Source: JADJQU01 sp035490315 (GTDB taxonomy: Bacteria > Planctomycetota > UBA1135 > GCA-002686595). Taken from it: DNA of 17,740 nucleotides. The stretch covers positions 1 through 17,740 of the forward strand of contig DATHET010000025.1 of assembly GCA_035490315.1 (NCBI GenBank), given 5' to 3'. The notes under the pieces are model-generated. The model was given only the letters and a program-made list of their open reading frames with translations, made no database searches and was not told where the DNA came from. A program made the position numbers and the translations under genes. Positions 6,910 through 13,793 of this stretch are shown one piece after another (the stretch's first letter is position 1; every line of letters begins with the position of its first letter).

Positions 6910-7842
6910 TCACGAAAACACGCTGCGCGCGGCCGGAATCGCGCCACGCAACACGGCGAGAACACTCGCGGCCGTCTGCAGACACATCGCGCGGTAGGTC
7001 ACGGCGGTCAGCGAAGCGACGTGTGGCGTGATCAGGACGCGGTCCGATTCCAGCAGCGGATCACCGGGGACCGGCGGCTCGGGGTCTAGCACGTCGGCCG
7101 CGAAGCCCGCGATCCGGCTCCCGGCGATCGCATCGCGCAAGGCCGACTGGTCGATCAATGCTCCGCGAGCCGTGTTGATCAGCCAGGCCGTCGGCTTCAT
7201 GGAAGCCAGCTCGCGCGCGCCGATGCAAGCGCGCGTCGCGGAGTTCAAGGGCATGTGAAGGCTGACCACGTCGGCCTGTGCCAGCAGTCGATCGAGCGGC
7301 AGGCTCGCGTAGCCCGGCGGAATCGGCGCGCGGCCCGGGTGCTCGGCGACGGCGATGCCCATGCCGAACGCCGAAGCAAGTTCCGCGGTGCGCTGACCAA
7401 TGTGGCCGAAGCCGACGATGCCGAGCAGGAGCCCGCGCAGTTCATTGCCCGCGTAATTCCCGCGCTCTTCCCAGCGGCCCGCGGCGACTGCGTTGGCGCT
7501 GCGCGTGATGCCGCGCACGAGGTCGAGCATCAAGGCCAGCGTGTGCTCCGCGACCGTGTCCGTGTTGGCGCCCGGCGCGAAGATCACCACGACGCCGCGC
7601 CGCTTCGCCGCGGCCGTGTCGAGGTTGTCGAGGCCCGCGCCCACGCGAGCGATCGCGCGCAGCGCGCCGCAGCGCTGCATCAAGGCCTCGTCGATGCGCC
7701 CGCGGCCACGGGTCAGGATCGCGCGCACCGCCGACAGATCTCCAACGACTCCATTCGGATCGGGAGCGCGAAGAACATCGTCCGCCGCTTCGAGCAGCGC
7801 CTCCGCTTCCGGGTGCAGCGACTCCAGGAGCAGGATGCTCAT
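6910..7842 (-). CDS. D-2-hydroxyacid dehydrogenase (phosphoglycerate dehydrogenase-like)
   Basis: A 310-residue NAD-dependent oxidoreductase that interconverts 2-hydroxy and 2-keto acids. The nucleotide-binding motif GFGHIG is at 144-149. The catalytic triad is intact: Arg226 in NTARG, Glu255 in DPEP and His274 in TPHVAS. The N-terminal lobe has RVGAGLDNLD and FAPGANTDTVAEHTLALMLD, as in SerA-like enzymes. It lacks the ACT or ASB domains of long phosphoglycerate dehydrogenases, so a catabolic 2-hydroxyacid substrate is more likely than serine synthesis. The ATG at 7842 overlaps the VOC gene stop (ATGA). It is the last gene of the four-gene sugar operon and probably reduces or oxidises a keto/hydroxy acid made by the upstream enzymes; the substrate is inferred only from this context. 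Confidence 0.92.
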   Translation of the reverse strand: MSILLLESLHPEAEALLEAADDVLRAPDPNGVVGDLSAVRAILTRGRGRIDEALMQRCGALRAIARVGAGLDNLDTAAAKRRGVVVIFAPGANTDTVAEHTLALMLDLVRGITRSANAVAAGRWEERGNYAGNELRGLLLGIVGFGHIGQRTAELASAFGMGIAVAEHPGRAPIPPGYASLPLDRLLAQADVVSLHMPLNSATRACIGARELASMKPTAWLINTARGALIDQSALRDAIAGSRIAGFAADVLDPEPPVPGDPLLESDRVLITPHVASLTAVTYRAMCLQTAASVLAVLRGAIPAARSVFS

Positions 7843-8309
7843 GCGCTTTCATGCCGGCCGATCGCCGCGCCCGGCGCCATGCGATACACGCCGGGCTTCG
7901 GCTCGACCAGCTCGTCGGCGAACAGCGCCGGATCGATGCGCGCGTCCCTGGCGCTCGCGATCTCGATCAGGTTGCCCGCCGGATCGCGCACGAACATCTG
8001 CATCGCGCCGCCAGGCAGGCGCCGCACGCGCCCCCAGGGCTTCAGGTCGATCGCCGCCGCGGTCTTGGAGCGCGCGAACACGGCCATGAAATCCGGCACG
8101 ACCAGACAGAAGTGACCGCGGAACTGGTGCGCGTCCGCGATCTCGTTCATGTGGATCTGCTGCGCGGCTCCGACGCGAAAGAATTGCGAGCGAAAACCCT
8201 GATCGGGCGTGGGATCGAGCGGCAGGCCGAGCACGTCGCGATAAAAAGCCACGGCGGACTCGAGGTCGTCGACGTTGACGTTGATGTGGTGGATGTGGAA
8301 ATCGCTCAC
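7839..8309 (-). CDS. VOC-superfamily (glyoxalase/dioxygenase-fold) protein
   Basis: A 156-residue protein with the paired beta-alpha-beta-beta-beta fold of the vicinal oxygen chelate family. The start IHHINVNVDDLESAVAFYRD is the typical first module. The second module has GHFCLVVPDF and VRDPAGNLIEI. His8, His66 and Glu116 are in the usual places for metal ligands, so a metal-dependent isomerase, lyase or dioxygenase is plausible. The GTG at 8309 is chosen because the conserved module begins at residue 6 and GAGG lies 5 nt upstream; the frame is open further up but then overlaps the preceding gene. It sits 7 nt after the enolase-superfamily gene and overlaps the dehydrogenase gene, so it belongs to the operon. 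The reaction cannot be named. Confidence 0.87.
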   Translation of the reverse strand: MSDFHIHHINVNVDDLESAVAFYRDVLGLPLDPTPDQGFRSQFFRVGAAQQIHMNEIADAHQFRGHFCLVVPDFMAVFARSKTAAAIDLKPWGRVRRLPGGAMQMFVRDPAGNLIEIASARDARIDPALFADELVEPKPGVYRMAPGAAIGRHESA

Positions 8310-8316
8310 GTGCGCC

Positions 8317-9483
8317 TCAACCTTCCTGGGTGAACTTTCGCACGAAGTCCGGATCCGGCTCGACGCCGAATCCATGGCCCGTCGGCGGCAGCAGCGCGCC
8401 TTCGCGCAAGCGCATGTCGATCGCGGCCATCTCGCGCAAGAGCGGCGAGCCGCCCATCGGCACCTCGACGAAAACGCCCGCGGGGCTCGCGAAAGCAAGC
8501 GTTCGCGCCGCCTGGAAGGAAATCGCCGAGCCCCAGCAATGCGGCGCGAGCTCGAGACGATTCGCATAGGCCAGGGCGGCAATCCGCAGGCCCTCGCTCA
8601 TGCCGCCGGCAATCGCGAGATCCGGCTGCAGCACGTCGATCGCGCCGCGAGCGATCAGATCGGCGAAGTCGAAGCAGCCGAATTCGCTCTCGCCCGCCGC
8701 GATCGCGAGCGGGCTCGAGCTGCGCACCAGGGCAAGCCCGGCGCGGTCGTCGGACATCACCGGCTCCTCGACGAAGCGCAGGCCGAGCGAGGCCGCGCCG
8801 GCGCAGAACTGTTTTGCCTGAGCGACGTTCAGCGTGCCGTGCGCGTCGACCATGATCTCGATCGACGGCCCGAGCGTCTGCCGCGCCGCGCGCACGCGCG
8901 CGAGACTGTTCTCGACTCCGCCGTCCATCGCGCCGATGCGCATTTTCACCGCGCGAAATCCCTGCTCGACGTAACGGACCAGCTCCGCGCCGATCCCCGC
9001 CGCGTCGGCCCAGCCGCCGCTCGCGTAGGCAGGGATGCGCTCGCGAGCGGCTCCGCCGACGAGCTCCAGCACCGAAACCCCGCGTCGCTTCCCCGCGAGA
9101 TCCCAGAGCGCCAGGTCGACACCGCTCATCGCCGCGACATGGATCCCGCGCCGGCCGAGCACCGGCATCGCACGACCGAAGCGCTCGGCCAGGGGCGCCC
9201 GAGTCCCGTTGTACATGCTGCCCCACGAGCGGCCGATCTCGCGCGCATCGGCTCCGACGAGCTGCGGCCGCAATTCGCCGCGCACGATCGCGACGATCGC
9301 CGCCGCATTGCCAGCGCTGCCGACCGCGGGCTTGGCCTCGCCGTAGCCCTTGAGCCCGTCCTCGGTGGTGATCGTGACCAGCACGCCGTCGAAGGCGCTG
9401 ATCCGGCCGAAATCGGAGGTGTGCTGCCGCGCGAGATCGAGCGGACAGTGCAACCAGACGGCTTCGACCTCGCGGATTTTCAC
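8317..9483 (-). CDS. Mandelate racemase/muconate lactonizing-type enolase-superfamily enzyme
   Basis: A 388-residue member of the enolase superfamily, which removes the alpha proton of a carboxylate using Mg2+. The N-terminal capping domain (about 1-125) is followed by the TIM barrel. Metal ligands are Asp213 (VDAHGTLN), Glu239 (FVEEP) and Glu265 (AAGES). K180-M-R182 sits at the position of the KxK motif. Asp288 (QPDLAIAGG) and His315 (LAPHCWGSA) form the Asp-His dyad of the mandelate racemase subgroup. This points to a sugar-acid dehydratase or a racemase. The GTG at 9483 shares bases with the TGA of the epimerase gene (GTGA overlap); VKIREVEAVW is a normal family N-terminus. Being between a ketose 3-epimerase and a hydroxyacid dehydrogenase supports a sugar-acid substrate, but which one is unknown. 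Confidence 0.93.
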   Translation of the reverse strand: MKIREVEAVWLHCPLDLARQHTSDFGRISAFDGVLVTITTEDGLKGYGEAKPAVGSAGNAAAIVAIVRGELRPQLVGADAREIGRSWGSMYNGTRAPLAERFGRAMPVLGRRGIHVAAMSGVDLALWDLAGKRRGVSVLELVGGAARERIPAYASGGWADAAGIGAELVRYVEQGFRAVKMRIGAMDGGVENSLARVRAARQTLGPSIEIMVDAHGTLNVAQAKQFCAGAASLGLRFVEEPVMSDDRAGLALVRSSSPLAIAAGESEFGCFDFADLIARGAIDVLQPDLAIAGGMSEGLRIAALAYANRLELAPHCWGSAISFQAARTLAFASPAGVFVEVPMGGSPLLREMAAIDMRLREGALLPPTGHGFGVEPDPDFVRKFTQEG

Positions 9484-10367
9484 CGGATCAAGGGCAGCAG
9501 AGTCTTCGCCGCCGTCTCGTAGAGCATCGTGTAGAACTCCTCCGACAGCAGGCTGGTCCCGTGATCCTGGATGAATTTCAGCTGCTCCGGCGAGATGTCG
9601 ACGGGATTCTTCTCGACCTGATTCGGCCAGGGCGCCATCGGCGTGCGATCGACCGGCGCCACGGCTTCCATGGTGAGCGCGCCGTCGTATCCGACCTCGC
9701 GCAGCGTCTCGACCAGCCGCTTCCAGTTGACGTTGCCCATGCCCGGCGCGAGTCGATTGTTCTCGGCCACGTGCACGTCGGTGAGCCGCTTGCCCACCTT
9801 GCGGATCGCCGCGAACATGTCGACTTCCTCGATGTTCATGTGGAACACATCGAGGCACACGCCGCAATCCGGCCCGACGTCCTGCGCCATGCGCAGGGCC
9901 TGGTCGCCGCGGTTGATGAAATACGTCTCGAAGCGATTGAGCGGCTCGATCGCCATGCGCACGCCGCTCTTCTGCGCGTGGGCATAGACCTCGCGCAACC
10001 CGTCGACGACCCACTTCCACTCCTGCTCAGGCGTCCCGTCGGGCACGACCTTGCCGACGGTCGCGGGCACGATCGTGATCTCGTGGCCCTCGAGCTCCTT
10101 GACCATGGTCACGATCGAGAGCACGTAGTCGAGCGACTTCGCGCGCTGCGCTTCGTTGCTCGCCGCGAGATTGCGCTCGCCCAGGGTCAGCGTCACCGCG
10201 CCCCAGCAGCGGATGCCATATTGCTTGAGCAGGGGACGCGAGGTCTTCGTGTCGTACTGCTTGGGCTCGCCGCTGATCTCGATCGACTCGAAGCCGAGCC
10301 GCTTGATCCGCTTCAGCGTGACTTCGAGCGGCTCGGCGCGCATCCAGTTGTGAGTGGAGAGGTGCAT
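9480..10367 (-). CDS. Sugar 3-epimerase / TIM-barrel isomerase (D-psicose/D-tagatose 3-epimerase type)
   Basis: A 295-residue AP-endonuclease-2-like TIM barrel. The four metal ligands of D-tagatose/D-psicose 3-epimerases are all present: Glu141 (AIEPLNRFETYF), Asp173 (CLDVFHMNIEE), His199 (DVHVAENNR) and Glu234 (LTMEAV). The HVAENNRLAPGMGNVNW stretch (199-215) is very close to the motif of that group. Known members move a hydroxyl at C3 of free ketoses through an enediolate; the true substrate here may be a sugar derivative. The ATG at 10367 has no Shine-Dalgarno; the leader is A-rich (a T7 run at 10375-10381 on the plus strand). Upstream residues in the open frame read antisense to the repair gene. 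It is the first gene of the operon and diverges from the alkylation-repair gene. Confidence 0.92.
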   Translation of the reverse strand: MHLSTHNWMRAEPLEVTLKRIKRLGFESIEISGEPKQYDTKTSRPLLKQYGIRCWGAVTLTLGERNLAASNEAQRAKSLDYVLSIVTMVKELEGHEITIVPATVGKVVPDGTPEQEWKWVVDGLREVYAHAQKSGVRMAIEPLNRFETYFINRGDQALRMAQDVGPDCGVCLDVFHMNIEEVDMFAAIRKVGKRLTDVHVAENNRLAPGMGNVNWKRLVETLREVGYDGALTMEAVAPVDRTPMAPWPNQVEKNPVDISPEQLKFIQDHGTSLLSEEFYTMLYETAAKTLLPLIR

Positions 10368-10476
10368 GGTTAGATTTTTTTCTGTGGTTGGCGCAGGCTG
10401 GGGCGCGGAACAAGTTAGCGGAGAGTTCGCGCCTCTGCACACCCGCGGCGAAGAAACTCGAGGCGAATCGAAAACT

Positions 10477-11262
10477 ATGACTGGAACACGCAAAGCGCCG
10501 AGCAAATCGGCTCCGAAACGCTCGCCCGACAAGGCAGTAGCGACACGCTCGCAGGCCGAGCTGGAGCGCGAAGTCGCCTCCACCCTCACCGCGTTGAAGC
10601 AGATCAGCTCCAAGACGGGCCGCGACGCGATGGCGCGCTACGCCATCCCTTCGCACAACGCGTTCGGCGTGAGCATGGCCGCGATGCAAAGGCTCGCGAG
10701 GAAACTTGGCAAGGACCACGAGCTCGCCCTCGGGCTGTGGAAGACAGGCAACTACGAGGCTCGCACGGTCGCCGCCCTCGTCGACGATCCAAAGCTCGTG
10801 ACGCCGGCGCAGATGGACCGCTGGTGCAAGGACTTCGACAGCTGGGCGATCTGCGACACGATCTGCTTCAAGCTTTTCGACAAGACGCCGCATGCGTATG
10901 ACAAGGTCGAGGAATGGGCCGACCTCGATGGCGAGTTCCAGAAGCGCGCGGCTTTCGCGTTGCTCGCGAGTCTTGCCTTGCATGACAAGCAAGCGGACGA
11001 CAAGGCTTTTCTGCCCACGCTGGCGCGAATCGAGGACGCGGCGAGCGACGAGCGCAACTTCGTCAAGAAAGGCGTGAGCTGGGCCCTGCGCGGCGTCGGC
11101 AGGCGCAGCCCGGTCTTGCACGCTGCGTCGGTCAAACTTTCGCGGAAACTTGCGGCTTCGACGGATGCGGTGGAGCGCTGGATCGGCAAGGACGCGCTGA
11201 AGGACCTTACGAAACCCGCCGTCACGAAGCGGATCGAAACCCGGCGCGCGGCGCGCAGTTGA
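10477..11262 (+). CDS. DNA alkylation repair enzyme, AlkD-like HEAT-repeat glycosylase
   Basis: A 261-residue all-helical protein of the AlkC/AlkD family (COG4912), which removes N3- and N7-alkylated purines without base flipping. EARTVAALVDDP (94-105), DFDSWAICDTICFKLF (119-134), FQKRAAFALLASLALHD (154-170) and DERNFVKKGVSWALRGVGRR (191-210) are family signatures. The key residues fit Bacillus AlkD: Trp123 and Asp127 keep the W-x3-D spacing, and Arg157 in QKRAAF matches the essential Arg. Residues 1-25 are a basic extension (MTGTRKAPSKSAPKRSPDKA) that the core fold does not need. The ATG at 10477 is chosen over the open upstream frame from 10354, which would overlap the divergent epimerase start; GAGG lies 13 nt upstream, rather far. 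It stands alone between the sugar operon and the RCC1 gene. Confidence 0.92.
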   Translation: MTGTRKAPSKSAPKRSPDKAVATRSQAELEREVASTLTALKQISSKTGRDAMARYAIPSHNAFGVSMAAMQRLARKLGKDHELALGLWKTGNYEARTVAALVDDPKLVTPAQMDRWCKDFDSWAICDTICFKLFDKTPHAYDKVEEWADLDGEFQKRAAFALLASLALHDKQADDKAFLPTLARIEDAASDERNFVKKGVSWALRGVGRRSPVLHAASVKLSRKLAASTDAVERWIGKDALKDLTKPAVTKRIETRRAARS

Positions 11263-11298
11263 CAGAAACCTTTCCTTCCCAAGGGGTAAGTCGCCGGC

Positions 11299-13674
11299 AT
11301 GAGAACCACGAACCCCGCCCTGTACGGCCACTCCCCGAAGTCTCGATCCACTCCCTGCCCCCACCGAGCAGCCCTCGTCGGCACGCCTGAGATTCAGCAC
11401 CGTCTAGCCTCGGCCTCGAGGCTCGCCAAGCAACCCCAACGCGCATTCTTGGCCATGGCGTCGGCTGGGCTCCTGACCGCGCTAGCCCTCACTTCCACCG
11501 CGCCCTGCAGCCCTGCCCAGAGCCGCGTTCTCGCCTGGGGTCGCAATCACTTCGACAGCGACTTGAACAACTCCGCGTACGTCGACATCGCGACAGCCGC
11601 TTCGTTCTGCATGGCCCGCCGCGGCGACGGCTCGCTCGCCGCCTGGGGAGGAGACGCCTTTCGCGAGTGCCAGGTCCCGGCGCTGCCGGTGGGCGTGGGC
11701 TACGTCGAAGTCGCCGGTTTCTACCGCTACGCCCTTGCCCGCCGCAGCGATGGCGTCGTCGTCGCGTGGGGCTTGTTGACGAACGGGGTGGACCAGATCC
11801 CCGCGCTCCCCCCCGGCCTGAGCTACACGCAGCTCGCGCCCGGCGGCATGCACGGCCTGGCATTGCGCAGCAACGGCACCGCCGTGGGTTGGGGCAACAA
11901 CTCCGCCGGCCAGAGCACTCCGCCGGTGCTGCAGCCTGGAACGACCTATGTCGAGCTCGCCGCCGGCCAGATCCATAGTGTGGCGCGCCTGAGCGACGGC
12001 ACAGTCGTGGCGTGGGGCTTGAATCAAAGCGGTCAGACCAACGTGCCTGGCCTGCCTCCGAATGTCACCTACAGGCGAATCGCCGCCGGCCCCTATCACA
12101 GCCTGGCCTTGCGCAGCGATGGCTCCGCGGTGGGCTGGGGCGAGAACGGCGCGGGGCAATGCAACGTGCCCGTTCTGCCGTTCGGCTACGCCTACGTCGA
12201 GATCACCGCAGGAGATTCGCACAGCGTCGCGCGACGCAACGACGGCTCGGTGATCGCCTTCGGCGACAACACGTACGGCCAGCTCAACGTGCCTGCATTG
12301 CCGCCGGGTGTGACCTATGTCGAGGTGTCCGCGAGCGGCAACTTCAGCCTGGCCCGCCGGAGCGACGGCAGCGTGATCAGCTGGGGAGAAACTTCCGAGT
12401 ACCAGTGCAACGTGCCCCCGCTGCCTGCCGGAACGACCTGGACTCAGTTGTCGATGGGTGACTTCCACACGGCCGCACTCTTGAGCGACGGCTCCGCGCT
12501 CGACTTCGGGGGCGTCGCAACCCAGCCGCCCGTTCCCCCGCCGGGCGTGACTTACCAGAGCCTGTCCGCGGGCGGAGCGCACACCCTCGGTCTGCGCAGC
12601 GACGGTGGCGCCGCGGCCTGGGGAAGCAATGGCTTCGGGCAGTGCAGCGTGCCCGTCCTGACTCCCGCGCAGAGGTTCGTCGAAGTCGACGGAGGAACTG
12701 TGTTCAGCGTCGCGCGCCTCAACGACGGAACCGTCAGGGCATGGGGCAACAATGACTACCTCCAGTGCAATGTCCCCAGCGCACCGCCTGGACTGAGCTA
12801 CGTCGAAACCTCGGCGGGCTACGGCCACGTCCTCGCCCGACTCAGCGACGGCTCGGTCACGGCCTGGGGAAACAACTGGTACGCGCAGTGCAGCGTACCC
12901 GTGCTCCCTCCGGGTCTGAGCTATGTCGAAATCGATGCTGGCGAAGCCCACAGCATCGCGCGCCGCTCCGACGGATCGGTGGTGGCCTGGGGACTCAACT
13001 TTTCCGGCCAGTGCAACGTGCCCGCGCTTCCGCCAGGCCTGATCTACACCGCCGTCCGGGCCGGCAAGAACCATTCGGCCGCGCTGCGCAGCGACGACAC
13101 GCTCGTGGTCTGGGGCGACAACACCTACGGTCAGTGCAACGTGCCCGCTCTGCAGCCGGGAATGAAATACGTGGAGGTGGACGTTGCGCGCGAGCAGACC
13201 CTCGCACGCATCGAGCCGATCTGCATTCCGGTCGTCGCGTATTGCACGGCGAAGGTGAATTCGCTGGGTTGCACGCCGAGCATCTCCGCCGTGGGAATTC
13301 CGAGCGCCACGGCCGGCTCGGGCTTCACGATCTCGGGCAGCAACGTCATCAACAACAAGCCTGGCCTCCTGCTCTACTCGAATACGGGTCGCGCCGCCGT
13401 TCCATTCGGAGGCGGCGTGCGATGCGTCAACGGCCCGGTCCGCCGCTCGATTGGCTTGAGCTCTGGCGGCAGCCCGCCGCCCAACGACTGCTCGGGTCAG
13501 TACTCGATCGACCTCAATGCCTTCGCGATCGGCGCGCTCGGTGGCAGCCCCGCGATTTTCCTCACCCTGCCTGGCACGCTGATCGACGCTCAGTTCTGGG
13601 GCCGCGACAACGGCATCGCGGTGCCGAACAATGTGACGCTGTCGAATGCGCTGGAGTGGGGCGTGTGTCCTTGA
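11299..13674 (+). CDS. Secreted RCC1-type repeat protein with six-cysteine C-terminal domain
   Basis: A protein of up to 791 residues, probably exported. The hydrophobic segment around MASAGLLTALALTSTAPCSP (53-72) looks like a signal peptide ending at an AQS site. From the ATG at 11299 it has an unusually long basic N-region; the ATG at 11455 is an alternative start but lacks a positive N-region. AAGGGG-like bases at 11281-11286 lie 12 nt before 11299. Thirteen RCC1-like units of about 41 residues follow, each with HS-AxRSDGSVxAWG and GQCNVPxLPPGxxYVEV, forming a beta propeller. The last 150 residues are a different domain with YCTAKVNSLGC, NDCSGQYSIDLNAF and ALEWGVCP, including six cysteines. 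I recall this domain at the C-terminus of many planctomycete secreted repeat proteins. Role is probably extracellular binding; no enzymatic motif is seen. Confidence 0.85.
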   Translation: MRTTNPALYGHSPKSRSTPCPHRAALVGTPEIQHRLASASRLAKQPQRAFLAMASAGLLTALALTSTAPCSPAQSRVLAWGRNHFDSDLNNSAYVDIATAASFCMARRGDGSLAAWGGDAFRECQVPALPVGVGYVEVAGFYRYALARRSDGVVVAWGLLTNGVDQIPALPPGLSYTQLAPGGMHGLALRSNGTAVGWGNNSAGQSTPPVLQPGTTYVELAAGQIHSVARLSDGTVVAWGLNQSGQTNVPGLPPNVTYRRIAAGPYHSLALRSDGSAVGWGENGAGQCNVPVLPFGYAYVEITAGDSHSVARRNDGSVIAFGDNTYGQLNVPALPPGVTYVEVSASGNFSLARRSDGSVISWGETSEYQCNVPPLPAGTTWTQLSMGDFHTAALLSDGSALDFGGVATQPPVPPPGVTYQSLSAGGAHTLGLRSDGGAAAWGSNGFGQCSVPVLTPAQRFVEVDGGTVFSVARLNDGTVRAWGNNDYLQCNVPSAPPGLSYVETSAGYGHVLARLSDGSVTAWGNNWYAQCSVPVLPPGLSYVEIDAGEAHSIARRSDGSVVAWGLNFSGQCNVPALPPGLIYTAVRAGKNHSAALRSDDTLVVWGDNTYGQCNVPALQPGMKYVEVDVAREQTLARIEPICIPVVAYCTAKVNSLGCTPSISAVGIPSATAGSGFTISGSNVINNKPGLLLYSNTGRAAVPFGGGVRCVNGPVRRSIGLSSGGSPPPNDCSGQYSIDLNAFAIGALGGSPAIFLTLPGTLIDAQFWGRDNGIAVPNNVTLSNALEWGVCP
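11602..13197 (+). repeat. Thirteen tandem 41-codon RCC1-like units
   Basis: The coding units begin at 11602 and 11725 and continue with a period of about 123 bp. By hand count ten units are 41 residues, two are 42 and one (starting HTAALLSDGS) is 38. A half unit (RVLAWGRNHF and following) precedes the array at 11524-11601 and the other half (TLARIE) follows it, so the propeller may close by joining the ends. Copies are diverged at DNA level, with the best conserved stretch encoding GQCNVP. Confidence 0.85.
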
Positions 13675-13725
13675 TGCGGAGCGCGTCGTCGACTCCGAGC
13701 TGACGATTGCACTGCGCTGATGCTT

Positions 13726-13757
13726 CGAGGCCGACTGTCGAGAGATGGTCGGCCTCG
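13726..13757. terminator. Bidirectional hairpin between convergent genes
   Basis: CGAGGCCGAC (13726-13735) pairs perfectly with GTCGGCCTCG (13748-13757) around a 12-nt loop. It lies 51 nt after the stop of the RCC1 gene and 36 nt after the stop of the gene on the other strand, the expected place for a shared terminator. No T-run follows on either side, so it is not a classic Rho-independent terminator. The 119-base gap holds nothing else of note. Confidence 0.6.
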
Positions 13758-13793
13758 TCGCTCGTGCGAGGGATCAAGCAGGGCGGAGCGAGC

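Noticed and set aside
10375..10381. T7 run as a Rho-independent terminator
   Set aside because: It lies between two divergent starts, where no transcript should end, and no GC-rich stem precedes it.
10354..10476. Longer N-terminus for the AlkD-like protein
   Set aside because: It would overlap the start of the divergent epimerase gene, and the added residues do not look like the family.
10027..11400. 457-codon minus-strand frame across the repair gene and the divergent gap
   Set aside because: It is antisense to the well-supported AlkD-like gene and out of frame with the epimerase.
11482..13074. 530-codon antisense frame with apparent internal repeats
   Set aside because: Its repeats are just the mirror of the 123-bp RCC1 units. 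No start context or family signal was found.
11602..13197. Regular 123-bp periodicity suggestive of a CRISPR or satellite array
   Set aside because: The period is an in-frame protein repeat with conserved amino acids and diverged DNA. There are no identical short repeats with unique spacers.
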